A stretch of DNA of 59,984 nucleotides from Actinospica durhamensis (GCF_018139695.1 NZ_JAGSOG010000019.1:1-59984); one strand, 5' to 3'. Shown: positions 25,790-34,720, numbered from the stretch's first letter. Program-made: numbers and translations. The notes: generated by a model not told the origin, from the sequence alone.

Positions 25790-28036
25790 ATGCGGTTACC
25801 CAGATACTTCAGAACGATCGGCATGGCGCTCGCGGCCGCGTGTGCGGCCGCGGTGGCGTTGACGGTGGCGGGCCCGGCGCAGGCGTACAGCCCGACGCCC
25901 GGGACCATCTATCAGCTGCCGAGCACGCAGGCCTGCCTGAAGGGGCGCGGGAACTGCGCGATCTACCCGAAGGCGGCTCAGCTGCCCGACGGCAAGCTGG
26001 TCGCGTCCTTCGAGCTCTCCACCGTGCCCGCCTCCGGCTCCGCCGTCGGCCAGACGCTGCCGGTCTACCAGAGCTCCGACGACGGCACGACCTGGTCGCT
26101 GCTCTCGCAGGTCCAGGCGCCCGCGTACCTCTCGTCCAACTCGGCCTACGCGCAGTACACCAGCGCCTGGACGAACCCGTATCTCTACGTCCTGCCACAG
26201 GCCGTGGGCAACCTCAAGGCCGGCACGCTGCTGATGGCGGCGGTCGTCTCCGGGGACGACTACTACTACCTCGAGCAGAAGGCCGCCAACTCCAGCTGGA
26301 CGCCCACCAGCGACGGCGACCGCGCGAACATGGCGATCGCGCTGTACTCCAGCACCAACGACGGATCGAGCTGGAGCTTCCAGAACATCATCACCACCGG
26401 CGGCTGGGAGGGCGGCAGCGCCGGGGCGATCGGCGTGGACGTCTCCACCGCGAACACCTCCAAGGAGGTCGACCCGGTCTGGGAGCCGTACCTGATGGTC
26501 TACAACGGCCAGCTCGTCGCCTACTACTCCGACGAGGACGACTACACCGGCTACAACGCCTCCACCGGCGCGCTCACGATCGACCCGAACAACGCCACCG
26601 CCACCGACTCCGACGGCCAGATCATCGCCCACCGCACCTGGGACGGGTCGAGCGCGGCGTGGAGCAGCGCGGTGGCCGACGTCACCGGCACGACCGTGAG
26701 CATGGGCGGCGGCAAGACCGAGATCGGCGGCGGACGCCCCGGTATGGCGAATGTGGTGCAGACCTCCGACGGCCAGTGGATGCTCACGTTCGAGTACTGG
26801 GGCGGCGGTGACAACGTCCGCTACAAGCTCGCGAGCAACCCGCTGGACTTCTACGCGGTCGGCGGCACGGCCGGCACCGGAATCAGCAGCCTGCCGGTGG
26901 CCTCCGGCTCGGCCGCGCTCGCCCAGGGCGGCAGTCCGGTGCTGGTGCGGCTGCCCGGCGGCAGGCTGCTCTACAACGCGGCCGGCAGCGGCGCGGTCTG
27001 GATGGACACGAGCGGCAGCAGCACGGGCACCTGGACCGAATATCAGACCACGGTGCCGGCCGCGTACAGCCGCAGCCTGACCTACGACGCGACCACCGGC
27101 CGCATGGTGATCGTCGCCAATCAGGGCACCTCGACGATCATCAACGCCGACATCGACTTCGGCCACTCCCCCGGCACCTACTACGAGATCGTCAACAAGC
27201 TCACCGGCCAGGTCATCGGCACGCACGGCAACACCACGGACGCGAACCTCGGCTACGGCAACGCGGCCGACGTGGACCTCGAGAACGCCGGATCGGCGTC
27301 GAACCCGGACACGCAGTACTGGCACGTCGTCACCAAGTCCGGCGGGGTGACGCTGCTCAACGAGTCCGGCGGCCGGGCCGCGGAGATCTGGGGCGGAACG
27401 GCGAGCGCGGGCGCCGGGATCGGCCAGTGGGTCGACAACGCGAGCACGGGCCTGTGGACCATGGTCGCGCTCTCCGACGGGGACTACGAGTTCCAGTCCA
27501 CCGGCAACACCAGCCTGTACCTGACCGGCGCATCGACCGGCGCGGCGCTCACCCTGCAGACCGCCACCAGCAGCGGCGCGCAGGAATGGCAGCTCGTGGC
27601 CGCCAACAGCGCGGGCATCGCCGGAAGCGGACGCGCCCTGACCAACGTCAACACGGCCACCTGCCTGGACGACTACAACGGGGCCACGGCCAACGGCTCG
27701 AGCGCGGACCTGTGGCCGTGCACCGGGACGGCGCTGCAGCAGTTCACCGTCACCAGCGTCGGCGCCGGGCAGTACACGCTGAAGAACGCCAACTCAGGCA
27801 CCTGCCTGGACGACTACGACTTCGGCACGGCGAACGGATCCAAGGCGGACCTGTGGGCCTGCGACGGCGGCACCAACCAGAACTGGTCCTTCGTCCCGAT
27901 CAACGCGACGAACTACGAGGTGGTGAACCAGGCCTCGGGCCTGTGCCTGGACGACCCGAGCTTCAGCAAGACCAGCGGCGTGCTGACCGACCTGTGGACC
28001 TGCGACGGCGGGACCAACCAGCAGTGGCACTTCTGA
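25790..28036 (+). CDS. Secreted beta-propeller glycosidase-like protein with ricin-type lectin domains
   Basis: 748 residues; ATG 25790 follows AAGGAGC. Sec signal peptide: basic start, ALAAACAAAVALTVAGPAQA, with cleavage after AQA likely. The catalytic part (about residues 30-460) has sialidase-like Asp-boxes (SSDDGTTW, STNDGSSW) and GGGRPGMANVVQTSDGQWML, consistent with a sialidase/GH93-like propeller, family not certain. The C-terminal ~270 residues are ricin B-like repeats (CLDDYNGATANGSSADLWPC, NQNW, NQQWHF at the end). Probably a secreted polysaccharide-degrading enzyme feeding the neighbouring transporter. LacI-type operators lie just upstream. Confidence 0.85.
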   Translation: MRLPRYFRTIGMALAAACAAAVALTVAGPAQAYSPTPGTIYQLPSTQACLKGRGNCAIYPKAAQLPDGKLVASFELSTVPASGSAVGQTLPVYQSSDDGTTWSLLSQVQAPAYLSSNSAYAQYTSAWTNPYLYVLPQAVGNLKAGTLLMAAVVSGDDYYYLEQKAANSSWTPTSDGDRANMAIALYSSTNDGSSWSFQNIITTGGWEGGSAGAIGVDVSTANTSKEVDPVWEPYLMVYNGQLVAYYSDEDDYTGYNASTGALTIDPNNATATDSDGQIIAHRTWDGSSAAWSSAVADVTGTTVSMGGGKTEIGGGRPGMANVVQTSDGQWMLTFEYWGGGDNVRYKLASNPLDFYAVGGTAGTGISSLPVASGSAALAQGGSPVLVRLPGGRLLYNAAGSGAVWMDTSGSSTGTWTEYQTTVPAAYSRSLTYDATTGRMVIVANQGTSTIINADIDFGHSPGTYYEIVNKLTGQVIGTHGNTTDANLGYGNAADVDLENAGSASNPDTQYWHVVTKSGGVTLLNESGGRAAEIWGGTASAGAGIGQWVDNASTGLWTMVALSDGDYEFQSTGNTSLYLTGASTGAALTLQTATSSGAQEWQLVAANSAGIAGSGRALTNVNTATCLDDYNGATANGSSADLWPCTGTALQQFTVTSVGAGQYTLKNANSGTCLDDYDFGTANGSKADLWACDGGTNQNWSFVPINATNYEVVNQASGLCLDDPSFSKTSGVLTDLWTCDGGTNQQWHF

Positions 28037-28064
28037 TCTGACGCCGTACCCGGTACGCACCCCC

Positions 28065-28098
28065 TCGCGCCGCCCGGCTGAGCCGAGCCGGGCGGCGC
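28065..28098 (+). terminator. Strong hairpin terminator after the secreted enzyme gene
   Basis: Perfect 14-bp stem (CGCGCCGCCCGGCT with AGCCGGGCGGCGCG) and loop GAGCCG, 28 nt past the stop. No T-tract follows, as is common in actinobacteria. Confidence 0.75.
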
Positions 28099-28215
28099 GG
28101 CCGCGACGGGCTAACTCAGACAGACGCCTCGGCGCGGTCGCCCGGGCCCGCCCGGGGTCGAATGGACCAGGGAGAGACCTGGACGAGCCAGCCCCGGGAC
28201 GGAAGAGGGTCGACG

Positions 28216-30141
28216 GTGGTGCTCAGGCTCGTGCTGGTGTCGCTGGGCGTCATCCTGGCCGCCGCGTGGATCGTGCGCAGGCTCCTCGGGATCAGCCGCG
28301 GCCGCTGGGCCGCGACGCTCACGGCCGTGGTGTTGGGCGAGGCCGCCTCGGTCGGCGTGCTCAACTTCGTGACCGACGATCAGATCGACCACATCTCCTG
28401 GCGCTGGTTCCCGGTCGGCCTGGTCATGGTCGCCGCGTTCTCCATGGTCGCCTTCGCGCTGCTGGAGATGCTCGCGGGCATGCGCACGCGCCGGCGTGGC
28501 CAGGCGCTGCTGCATCCGGTCGCGACGGTGCGCCGGCTGGTCGCCAGGGCGCGGCGGTACGCCCAGGTCAGCATCATCGCCGTGCGCAACGGACTGTGGC
28601 GGCCGGGCAACGACGATCCGCAGATCGCCGGGTCGCGCCTCGGCCGCTCGCTCGCCGCCACCTTCGAGGACGCGGGGGGCCTGTTCGTCAAGCTCGGGCA
28701 GGCCATGGCCTCCCAGCCGCAGCTGGTCACCCCGGCCATCGCCGCGGCGATGAGCAGGCTGGCCGACAACGTGGCCCCCGCGGACGCGGCCGAGGTACGC
28801 GCCGTCATCGAGGACGAACTCGGGCCGCTCGAGGACGTGTTCGCCGACTTCAGCACGCAGCCGGCCGGCGCCGCGTCGATCGCGCAGACCCACTTCGCCA
28901 CCCTGCGCGACGGACGGCGCGTGGTGGTGAAGGTGCAGCGCCCCGGCATCCGCGAGTCGGTCGAGCGGGACCTGGACATTCTCAGCCGTCTGGTGGACCG
29001 GCTGGACCGGTCCACCGGCTGGGCCAGGTCGCTCGGCCTCAAGGAACTCTCCGCGGGCTTCGCCGAGTCGACCCGTGAGGAGCTCGACTTCCGCTTCGAG
29101 GCGGCGAACGTGCTGGCCGCGCGGCAGGCCGTGGAGCCCGCCGCACCGATCCACATCCCGGACGTGATGGAGGAGTTCAGCACCTCGCGCGTGCTGGTCG
29201 AGGAGCGGGTCACCGGCGCGAGCATCGCCGCACCCGGGCTGCTTGACGGGCTCGGGGCCGAGCGCCGGCGCGAGCTCGCCGACGCCCTGCTGGCCCTGAT
29301 GGTCCGCCAGATGGCCGCGGGCGAGCGCTTCCACGCCGACCCGCACCCGGGCAACATCTTCCTGGACGAGGACGGACGGCTGGCGCTGATCGACTTCGGC
29401 GCCGTCGGCCGGCTCGGCCGGTTCGAGCGCTCCGGCCTGATCGACCTGCTGCGCGGCCTGCAGAGCGACGATCCGACGCTGCTACGGCAGGCCGCGCTGG
29501 CGATCGGCCTGCCGACCACCCGCGTCGACGCCGACGCCCTCGACCGCGACCTGGCCCGCCTGCTCTCGCGCGCGAGCAGGCCCGACGGGACCCTCAACCC
29601 CGACGTCTTCATGGACTTCGTCACCGTCTTCCGGGACTACGGCATCGTGCTGCCGCGCACGACGATGACGCTCTTTCGCACCCTCGTCACGCTGGTCCAG
29701 ACGATCGAGCTGATCGCGCCCGGATACGAGCTCGTCGCCGGTGTGCGCAGGCTCGGCGGCGAGGTCGTCGCCCAGCACGTGATGCCGGGGAACCTGCGCG
29801 AGTTCGTCCAGCAGGAGGCCCTGACCTTCGGCCCCCTGCTCAAACGGCTCCCCCGGGACATCGACGACGTCGCCCGCTCGCTCGTGCGCGGCGAACTGCG
29901 CACCCGGGTGAGCCTGTTCTCCGAGCCCGAAGACGTCCGGGCCGCCTCGCGTATGGTCAACCGGATGGTCATGGGCCTGATCGGGACCGGCCTCGCCGTG
30001 GCCTCAGCCATCCTGCTGACCGTCACTTCGCGCCCCGGCCAACGCGTCGGCCTCGAGACGGTGGTCGGCGCGATCGGCCTGTCGTTCGCCACGCTGCTGC
30101 TGCTCCGGCTGATCGTGCAGATCCTGCGCGAGCCGGACTGA
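28216..30141 (+). CDS. ABC1/UbiB-type atypical kinase, membrane protein
   Basis: 641 residues from GTG 28216, chosen because GGAAGAGGG (28201-28209) precedes it; an upstream ATG at 28162 lacks a ribosome site. Two or three membrane helices at the N-terminus, then the ABC1 kinase-like core: LFVKLGQAMASQPQ (KxGQ motif), VVVKVQRPGI (ATP Lys), DLDILSRLVDRL, FHADPHPGNIF (catalytic loop), LALIDFGAVG (metal Asp), and two C-terminal helices. The family is linked to ubiquinone/menaquinone or lipid metabolism; its substrate here is unknown. The last 138 nt overlap the converging MMPL gene. Confidence 0.9.
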   Translation: MVLRLVLVSLGVILAAAWIVRRLLGISRGRWAATLTAVVLGEAASVGVLNFVTDDQIDHISWRWFPVGLVMVAAFSMVAFALLEMLAGMRTRRRGQALLHPVATVRRLVARARRYAQVSIIAVRNGLWRPGNDDPQIAGSRLGRSLAATFEDAGGLFVKLGQAMASQPQLVTPAIAAAMSRLADNVAPADAAEVRAVIEDELGPLEDVFADFSTQPAGAASIAQTHFATLRDGRRVVVKVQRPGIRESVERDLDILSRLVDRLDRSTGWARSLGLKELSAGFAESTREELDFRFEAANVLAARQAVEPAAPIHIPDVMEEFSTSRVLVEERVTGASIAAPGLLDGLGAERRRELADALLALMVRQMAAGERFHADPHPGNIFLDEDGRLALIDFGAVGRLGRFERSGLIDLLRGLQSDDPTLLRQAALAIGLPTTRVDADALDRDLARLLSRASRPDGTLNPDVFMDFVTVFRDYGIVLPRTTMTLFRTLVTLVQTIELIAPGYELVAGVRRLGGEVVAQHVMPGNLREFVQQEALTFGPLLKRLPRDIDDVARSLVRGELRTRVSLFSEPEDVRAASRMVNRMVMGLIGTGLAVASAILLTVTSRPGQRVGLETVVGAIGLSFATLLLLRLIVQILREPD

Positions 30142-32310
30142 GCCGTCCGACCGCCCTGCGGCGAGCTTCTCCCCCTCGATGTCCACCCGGGGCAGGGCCC
30201 GGTCGAGCCAGCGCGGCAGGCGCCAGGCCCGCTCCCCGAGCAGGGAGAGCACGGCCGGCACGATCGTCATCCGGACCACGAACGCGTCGAAGAGCACGGC
30301 GATCGCCAGGCCGAAGCCGATCATCTTGATCATGGCGTTGTCCCCGCCGATGAATCCGGCGAACACCGAGGCCATGATGAGCGCGGCCGCGGTCACGACC
30401 CGGGCGCTGGCCCGGAACCCGGTGACGATCGAGGAGTGCGCGTCCTGGCCGTGCGCGTGCGCCTCGCGCATCCGCGAGACGAGGAAGACCTCGTAGTCCA
30501 TGGCCAGGCCGAACACGATGCCCACCATGAAGATCGGCATCAGGGTCATGATCGGACCGGTCTGGTGCACGCCGAGCAGGTTCGCCAGCCAGCCCCACTG
30601 GAAGACCGCGACCACGGCGCCGATGGCGGCGAGCACGGACAGCAGGAAGCCGAAGGCCGCCTTGACCGGGATGAGCGCCGAGCGGAAGACGACGAGCAGC
30701 AGCAGGATCGCGAGGCCCATGACGACCGCGAGGTACGGGATGAGCGCGTGCTTGACCTTCGCGGCGCTGTCGATGTCGCTGGCGGTGCTGCCGGTCACCA
30801 TGTACGTGGCACCGGTCTGCGACTCCAGGCCCCCGCGTTCCGCGCGGATCGAGTTGACCAGGTCGGAGGTGGCCTGGGAGCTCGGGGAGGTGGTCGGCAC
30901 GGCGGTGAACACGGCGATGTCGCCGGCCTGGTCGTAGCGGGCCGCGGAGAGGGACGCGACGCCCGGGGTCGCGGCGATCTGGTGTTCGACCTCGGCGACG
31001 GCGTCGTGCGCGGACGAGGCCTTCTGTGCGTCCACGACGATGGTCAGCGGGCCGTTGACTCCGGCGCCGAACCCCTTGGCGAGGTCGTCGTACGCGCGGC
31101 GTTCGGTGGTGGAGGTGGAGAGGTAGCCGTTGTCCTGGGTGCCCAGATGCAGGGAGGCGATCGGGGTGGCGACCACGCCGAGCCCGACGACGCCGAGCAG
31201 CAGGACCGCGACCCGGCGGCGGCAGACGAACCTGGCCCAGCCGGCGCCCCACCTGCCGGCGCGCGACGGCTTGTACTTCTTGCGTCCGGGCCGCGCGGAC
31301 CGGGCGAGCACGGCGTTCGGGAAGAGACCGACCAGGGCGGGCACGAGGGTGATGGCGACGAGGACGCCGATCAGGACGGCGCCGGCCGCGGCCAGGCCCA
31401 TCTTGGTCAGCATCGGCACGCCCACCACCCACAGGCCGGCGAGTCCGATCACCACGGTCAGTCCGGCGAACACCACCGCGCTGCCCGCGGTGCCCACGGC
31501 CAGACCGGCCGCCTCCTGGGCGGCGCGTCCGCGCCCGCGTTCCTCGCGGTAGCGGGAGATGATGAACACGGCGTAGTCGATGCCCACGGCCAGGCCGAGC
31601 ATCGTGGCGAGCGTGCCGGTCGTCTCGGACAGGCCGAGCGCGTGGCCGAGCGCGGTGATGGCGCTCATGCTGATCCCGACCCCCAGCACGGCGGTCAGCA
31701 GCGGGACGCCCGCGGCGGCCAGCGAGCCGAAGGTGAGCAGCAGCACGATCGCGGCGGCCAGGATCCCGATGCCCTCGGTCGCGCCGCCCGCGGAGGGCTG
31801 CGTGACCAGCGCGCTGCCGCCGATCTCGACGGTCAGCCCGGCGGACCGGCCGTCCTGCGCGGCGTGCTCGACGGACGACTTCGCCGCGTCGGTGAGGTTG
31901 TTCGCCGGAACGGTGAAGGTGACGTCGGCGTACGCGGTGGAGCCGTCCTTGCTCACCGCGCCGGCGCCCAAGGGATCGGACACACTCGCGATCTGCGGAC
32001 CGGCGGCCGTCTCGGCGACCACCTTCTCGATGGCGGCCTTGTCCTGGGCGGCGGTGACCTTCTGGCCGTCGGGCGCGACGAACACGAGCTGGGCGCTCGC
32101 CCCGTCGGCCGTCCCGGCGGAGAAGTGCTGCGAGATCAGGGTGGACGCCGCCTGGGACTCGGTGCCCGGCATCGTGTAGGAGTCGCTCGGCGCGGCCGGC
32201 GCCTTGGCCGCGGCGAACAGGACCGCGAACAGAACGCCGATCCACAGGGCCACGACGTACCACCGGCGCCGGAACGCCGTACGTCCTATTCGGGCAAGGA
32301 GGGCAGCCAT
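30004..32310 (-). CDS. MMPL/RND family transporter
   Basis: 768 residues, two repeats of six membrane helices with large extracellular loops (TM1 about RRWYVVALWIGVLFAVLFAAAKA; TM2-6 from GIGILAAAIVLLLTFGS; GLAVGIDYAVFIISR is the conserved proton-relay region; GLAMDYEVFLVSRMREA is the same in the second half). The family exports lipids or other hydrophobic compounds. No strong ribosome site precedes ATG 32310. The last 138 nt overlap the ABC1 gene's 3' end; the resulting 45-residue tail is polar and unlike other members, so the true C-terminus may be a read-through extension. Confidence 0.9.
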   Translation of the reverse strand: MAALLARIGRTAFRRRWYVVALWIGVLFAVLFAAAKAPAAPSDSYTMPGTESQAASTLISQHFSAGTADGASAQLVFVAPDGQKVTAAQDKAAIEKVVAETAAGPQIASVSDPLGAGAVSKDGSTAYADVTFTVPANNLTDAAKSSVEHAAQDGRSAGLTVEIGGSALVTQPSAGGATEGIGILAAAIVLLLTFGSLAAAGVPLLTAVLGVGISMSAITALGHALGLSETTGTLATMLGLAVGIDYAVFIISRYREERGRGRAAQEAAGLAVGTAGSAVVFAGLTVVIGLAGLWVVGVPMLTKMGLAAAGAVLIGVLVAITLVPALVGLFPNAVLARSARPGRKKYKPSRAGRWGAGWARFVCRRRVAVLLLGVVGLGVVATPIASLHLGTQDNGYLSTSTTERRAYDDLAKGFGAGVNGPLTIVVDAQKASSAHDAVAEVEHQIAATPGVASLSAARYDQAGDIAVFTAVPTTSPSSQATSDLVNSIRAERGGLESQTGATYMVTGSTASDIDSAAKVKHALIPYLAVVMGLAILLLLVVFRSALIPVKAAFGFLLSVLAAIGAVVAVFQWGWLANLLGVHQTGPIMTLMPIFMVGIVFGLAMDYEVFLVSRMREAHAHGQDAHSSIVTGFRASARVVTAAALIMASVFAGFIGGDNAMIKMIGFGLAIAVLFDAFVVRMTIVPAVLSLLGERAWRLPRWLDRALPRVDIEGEKLAAGRSDGSVRLAQDLHDQPEQQQRGERQADRADHRLEADALAGARSDGQQDG

Positions 32311-32417
32311 AGGTGTCTGTCTCTGCTTTCTGTCTCGGGAGCGTGCGGGCAACGGAGTGGCAACGCCGCCGCTTCTTCCACGATCCCGGCCGGGTGCGGC
32401 CGCGACGAGAGAGCGCA

Positions 32418-32448
32418 CTCCCCGATCGATGGTGGAGCGCGGTACACC
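32418..32448 (-). promoter_or_regulatory. 31-nt conserved upstream element, copy 2
   Basis: On the plus strand: CTCCCCGATC, GAT, GGTGGAGCGCG, G, TACACC; 27 of 31 bases match copy 1 at 15563-15593. It lies 107 nt upstream of the MMPL ATG, between it and the divergent histidine kinase gene. The rest of 32311-32574 shows no other gene. Confidence 0.55.
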
Positions 32449-32574
32449 ACAGGAGTGCAGCCTGCTCCCTCCCACCCAGGTCAGAGCCTGCGTAGCGTGG
32501 ACGGCGGGGCCGAGGCGCGGTGCGCGCGGCCCGGTGTCGGAAAGCGGTTCACGCAAGGACGGAGAGTTACGCTG

Positions 32575-33813
32575 GTGCTCATGAAGGCTGCGATCAGGCA
32601 GGCGGCGCACGCCACCGTCCAGCTCGCCCGTACCGTGGGGCTGGCCTTCTTCTCCCTGATCTTCGTCACCGTGCTGATCATCGCGGCCGTCGGCACGATC
32701 GCCCTGGTCGGCGCCGCGCTGCTGCCCGAGACCGTGCTGCTGATCAGGCGCCTGGCCGGGGCCAAGCGGCGGATGGTCTCCGGGTGGACCGGGCGCGAGA
32801 TCCCCGAGGCGTACCTCCCGATCACCGGTCCGCTGCGCGAGCGCCTGCGTACCTCGGTCCGGGACACCTGCACCTATGCCGACCTGCGGTGGATGGGCCT
32901 GCACTACGGCTACGGACTGTTCGGCCTGGCCGCGGTACCGCTGTGGCTGCTCGGGCTGCCCCTCGACGGCCTGTGGTGCGGGCTGCTTCGTCAGCGGGCG
33001 TTGGTGCTGCCGCTGATCACGCGGCTGGCCGACCTCGACGCCCGCTGGTCCACGGCGCTGCTCGACCCGCCGCCGAAGGCACGGCTCGCCGAACGTGTCA
33101 CGGTACTGACCGAGACGCGGGCCAACGCGGTCGCCGCCCACGGGGTCGAGCTGCGGCGCATCGAGCGCGACCTGCACGACGGCGCCCAGGCCCAACTCGT
33201 CTCCCTGTCCATGCGGATCGGCCTGGCCAGGCGCGCCTACGAGCGCGACCCGGAGGCCGGCCGCAAGCTGCTCGACGAGGCGCAGGACCAGGCACAGCAG
33301 GCGCTCGCGCAGCTGCGGCACGTGGTGCGCGGCATCCATCCCCCGATCCTGACGGACCGTGGACTGCTCGGCGCGGTCCGCGCGCTCGCGGCGAGCAGCG
33401 GTCTCGACGTCGCGTTCGAGGTCGAGGGCTTCTCGCCGGATTCGCCCCGGGCGCCCGCCGCGGTCGAGGCCGCCGCGTACTTCGTCGTCGCCGAGTCGCT
33501 CACGAACGCCGCGAAGTACAGCGGATCCGACCACGCGGAGCTGACCCTGGCCCGAACGGCGAAGGGCCTGCGCGTGGTGGTCCGCGACGAGGGCAGGGGC
33601 GGCGCGGTCGATCCGGCCGGGCGGATCGCCGAGGCGGCGGCTTCGGGCGCGCCTGCCGCGGGCGCCGCGCAACAGGCCGGTGCCGAGCGGATCGGCGGCT
33701 CGGGGCTGGTCGGGATGCGGCGGCGGGTCGCGGCCCTGGACGGGTCGTTCAAGGTGTCCAGCCCCCTCGGGGGTCCGACGGTGATCGAAGTGGAGCTGCC
33801 GTGCGTGTGGTGA
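32575..33813 (+). CDS. Two-component sensor histidine kinase (HisKA_3 type)
   Basis: 412 residues from GTG 32575 (GGAGAG at 32561-32566; ATG 32581 is the alternative). Membrane segments around LAFFSLIFVTVLIIAAVGTIALVG and GLFGLAAVPLWLLGLPL frame an N-terminal sensor domain of the actinobacterial DUF/PspC-neighbour type. The phosphoacceptor His is in RRIERDLHDGAQAQLV, with HVVRGIHPP following; HATPase_c shows ESLTNAAKYS (N-box) and GGSGLVGMRRRVAALDG. It autophosphorylates and passes phosphate to the overlapping NarL-type regulator. The divergent MMPL gene is a plausible target. Confidence 0.92.
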   Translation: MLMKAAIRQAAHATVQLARTVGLAFFSLIFVTVLIIAAVGTIALVGAALLPETVLLIRRLAGAKRRMVSGWTGREIPEAYLPITGPLRERLRTSVRDTCTYADLRWMGLHYGYGLFGLAAVPLWLLGLPLDGLWCGLLRQRALVLPLITRLADLDARWSTALLDPPPKARLAERVTVLTETRANAVAAHGVELRRIERDLHDGAQAQLVSLSMRIGLARRAYERDPEAGRKLLDEAQDQAQQALAQLRHVVRGIHPPILTDRGLLGAVRALAASSGLDVAFEVEGFSPDSPRAPAAVEAAAYFVVAESLTNAAKYSGSDHAELTLARTAKGLRVVVRDEGRGGAVDPAGRIAEAAASGAPAAGAAQQAGAERIGGSGLVGMRRRVAALDGSFKVSSPLGGPTVIEVELPCVW

Positions 33814-34445
33814 TCGCCGAGGACAACGCGTTGCTGCGCGAGGGACTCGTGCTGCTGCTGACCTCCGCGGGACACGAAGTCGTGGCGACCGCGAGCGCGG
33901 AGCCGGAGATCCTCCCGGCCCTGCTCGAGCACCGGCCCGACGTGGCGGTCCTGGACGTGCGGATGCCGCCCGGCTTCCGCGACGAGGGCCTGCGCGCCGC
34001 GTTGGCCGCGCGCGAGCAGATGCCCGAGTTGCCGGTGCTGGTGCTGTCCCAGTACGTCGAGCAGTCCTACGCCGCCGAGCTGCTCGGCGGCGGCGCGACC
34101 GGCGTCGGCTACCTGCTCAAGGACCGGATCGGGCGCGTCGACGAGTTCCTGGACGCGCTCGAGCGCGTCGCCTCCGGCGGCACCGCGCTCGACCCCGAGG
34201 TCGTCACCGAACTGATGACCCGCCGCCGCGGAACACCCGTCGACACCCTCACCGCGCGCGAGCGCGAAGTCCTGCAGCTGATGGCCGAGGGGCACGACAA
34301 CACCACCATCGCCAAGACGCTGGTCATCACCGAGCGCTCCGTCAGCAAGCACATCGGGAACGTCTTCCTCAAGCTCTCGCTGCCGCCCACCGACACCGGT
34401 CATCGCAGGGTCCTCGCGGTGCTCGCGTACTTGAACCGCACCTGA
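33801..34445 (+). CDS. NarL/LuxR-family response regulator
   Basis: 214 residues; GTG 33801 overlaps the kinase gene by 13 nt. Receiver domain: acidic pocket VVIAEDN, phospho-Asp in VAVLDVRMPP, and Lys in YLLKD. C-terminal LuxR HTH: LTAREREVLQLMAEGHDNTTIAKTL with ITERSVSKHIGNVFLKL. DNA-binding output of the kinase encoded just before it. Targets unknown. Confidence 0.94.
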   Translation: MRVVIAEDNALLREGLVLLLTSAGHEVVATASAEPEILPALLEHRPDVAVLDVRMPPGFRDEGLRAALAAREQMPELPVLVLSQYVEQSYAAELLGGGATGVGYLLKDRIGRVDEFLDALERVASGGTALDPEVVTELMTRRRGTPVDTLTAREREVLQLMAEGHDNTTIAKTLVITERSVSKHIGNVFLKLSLPPTDTGHRRVLAVLAYLNRT

Positions 34446-34459
34446 GCGCGACCGGCGTA

Positions 34460-34489
34460 TTGACGTGCCGGGTCGAAGCCTGACACAGT
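34460..34489 (+). promoter_or_regulatory. Candidate promoter for the leader ORF and tRNA-Cys
   Basis: TTGACG at 34460-34465, 18-nt spacer, CACAGT at 34484-34489. A start point seven bases on would coincide with the A of ATG 34497, predicting a leaderless message. Confidence 0.55.
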
Positions 34490-34496
34490 GGCTCCC

Positions 34497-34601
34497 ATGT
34501 CCGCCCGGGAGCCCCTGACCAGGTGCCTGCACGTCGATCTGCGACGTCAGGCGAGTGCCCTGTGTGCGCGGACGGACGTCGTCCGGGTCGCAGCCCGCTG
34601 A
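34497..34601 (+). CDS. Cys-containing leader peptide ORF upstream of tRNA-Cys
   Basis: 34 codons, starting at ATG 34497 and ending at TGA 34599-34601. The peptide contains LTRCLHVDLRRQASALC, which closely resembles the short putative leader peptides (HVDLxRQASAxC type) that precede sulfur and cysteine genes in streptomycetes. The two Cys codons are TGC (34524) and TGT (34563). No ribosome site precedes the ATG, and a promoter candidate would place the transcription start on it, as in known leaderless cysteine-attenuator ORFs of actinobacteria. It ends 15 nt before the tRNA-Cys gene, so translation and tRNA-Cys charging may be linked. The role here is inference. Confidence 0.65.
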   Translation: MSAREPLTRCLHVDLRRQASALCARTDVVRVAAR

Positions 34602-34616
34602 CGTCCACCCCTTCCC

Positions 34617-34688
34617 GGCGGAGTGTCCGAGTGGCTTAGGTCAAGGCCTGCAAAGCCTTGTACACGGGTTCGATCCCCGTCTCCGCCT
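34617..34688 (+). tRNA. tRNA-Cys (anticodon GCA)
   Basis: Cloverleaf visible: acceptor GGCGGAG / CTCCGCC (34617-34623 with 34681-34687), anticodon stem AAGGC/GCCTT with loop CTGCAAA, giving anticodon GCA, and T arm ACGGG-TTCGATC-CCCGT. Discriminator is T34688. The 3' CCA is not encoded. It lies 15 nt after the leader ORF on the same strand. Confidence 0.95.
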
Positions 34689-34720
34689 CGCAGTCGATTC
34701 CCGCACCACCGACCGTACGG

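Noticed and set aside
25790..28036. Firm call of GH93 exo-arabinanase or sialidase
   Set aside because: Asp-boxes and lectin repeats are clear, but catalytic residues could not be placed with confidence, so only a propeller glycosidase-like call is given.
30436..32574. Long plus-strand open frame opposite the MMPL gene leading into the histidine kinase
   Set aside because: Antisense of the MMPL gene; the kinase start is set by the ribosome site before GTG 32575.
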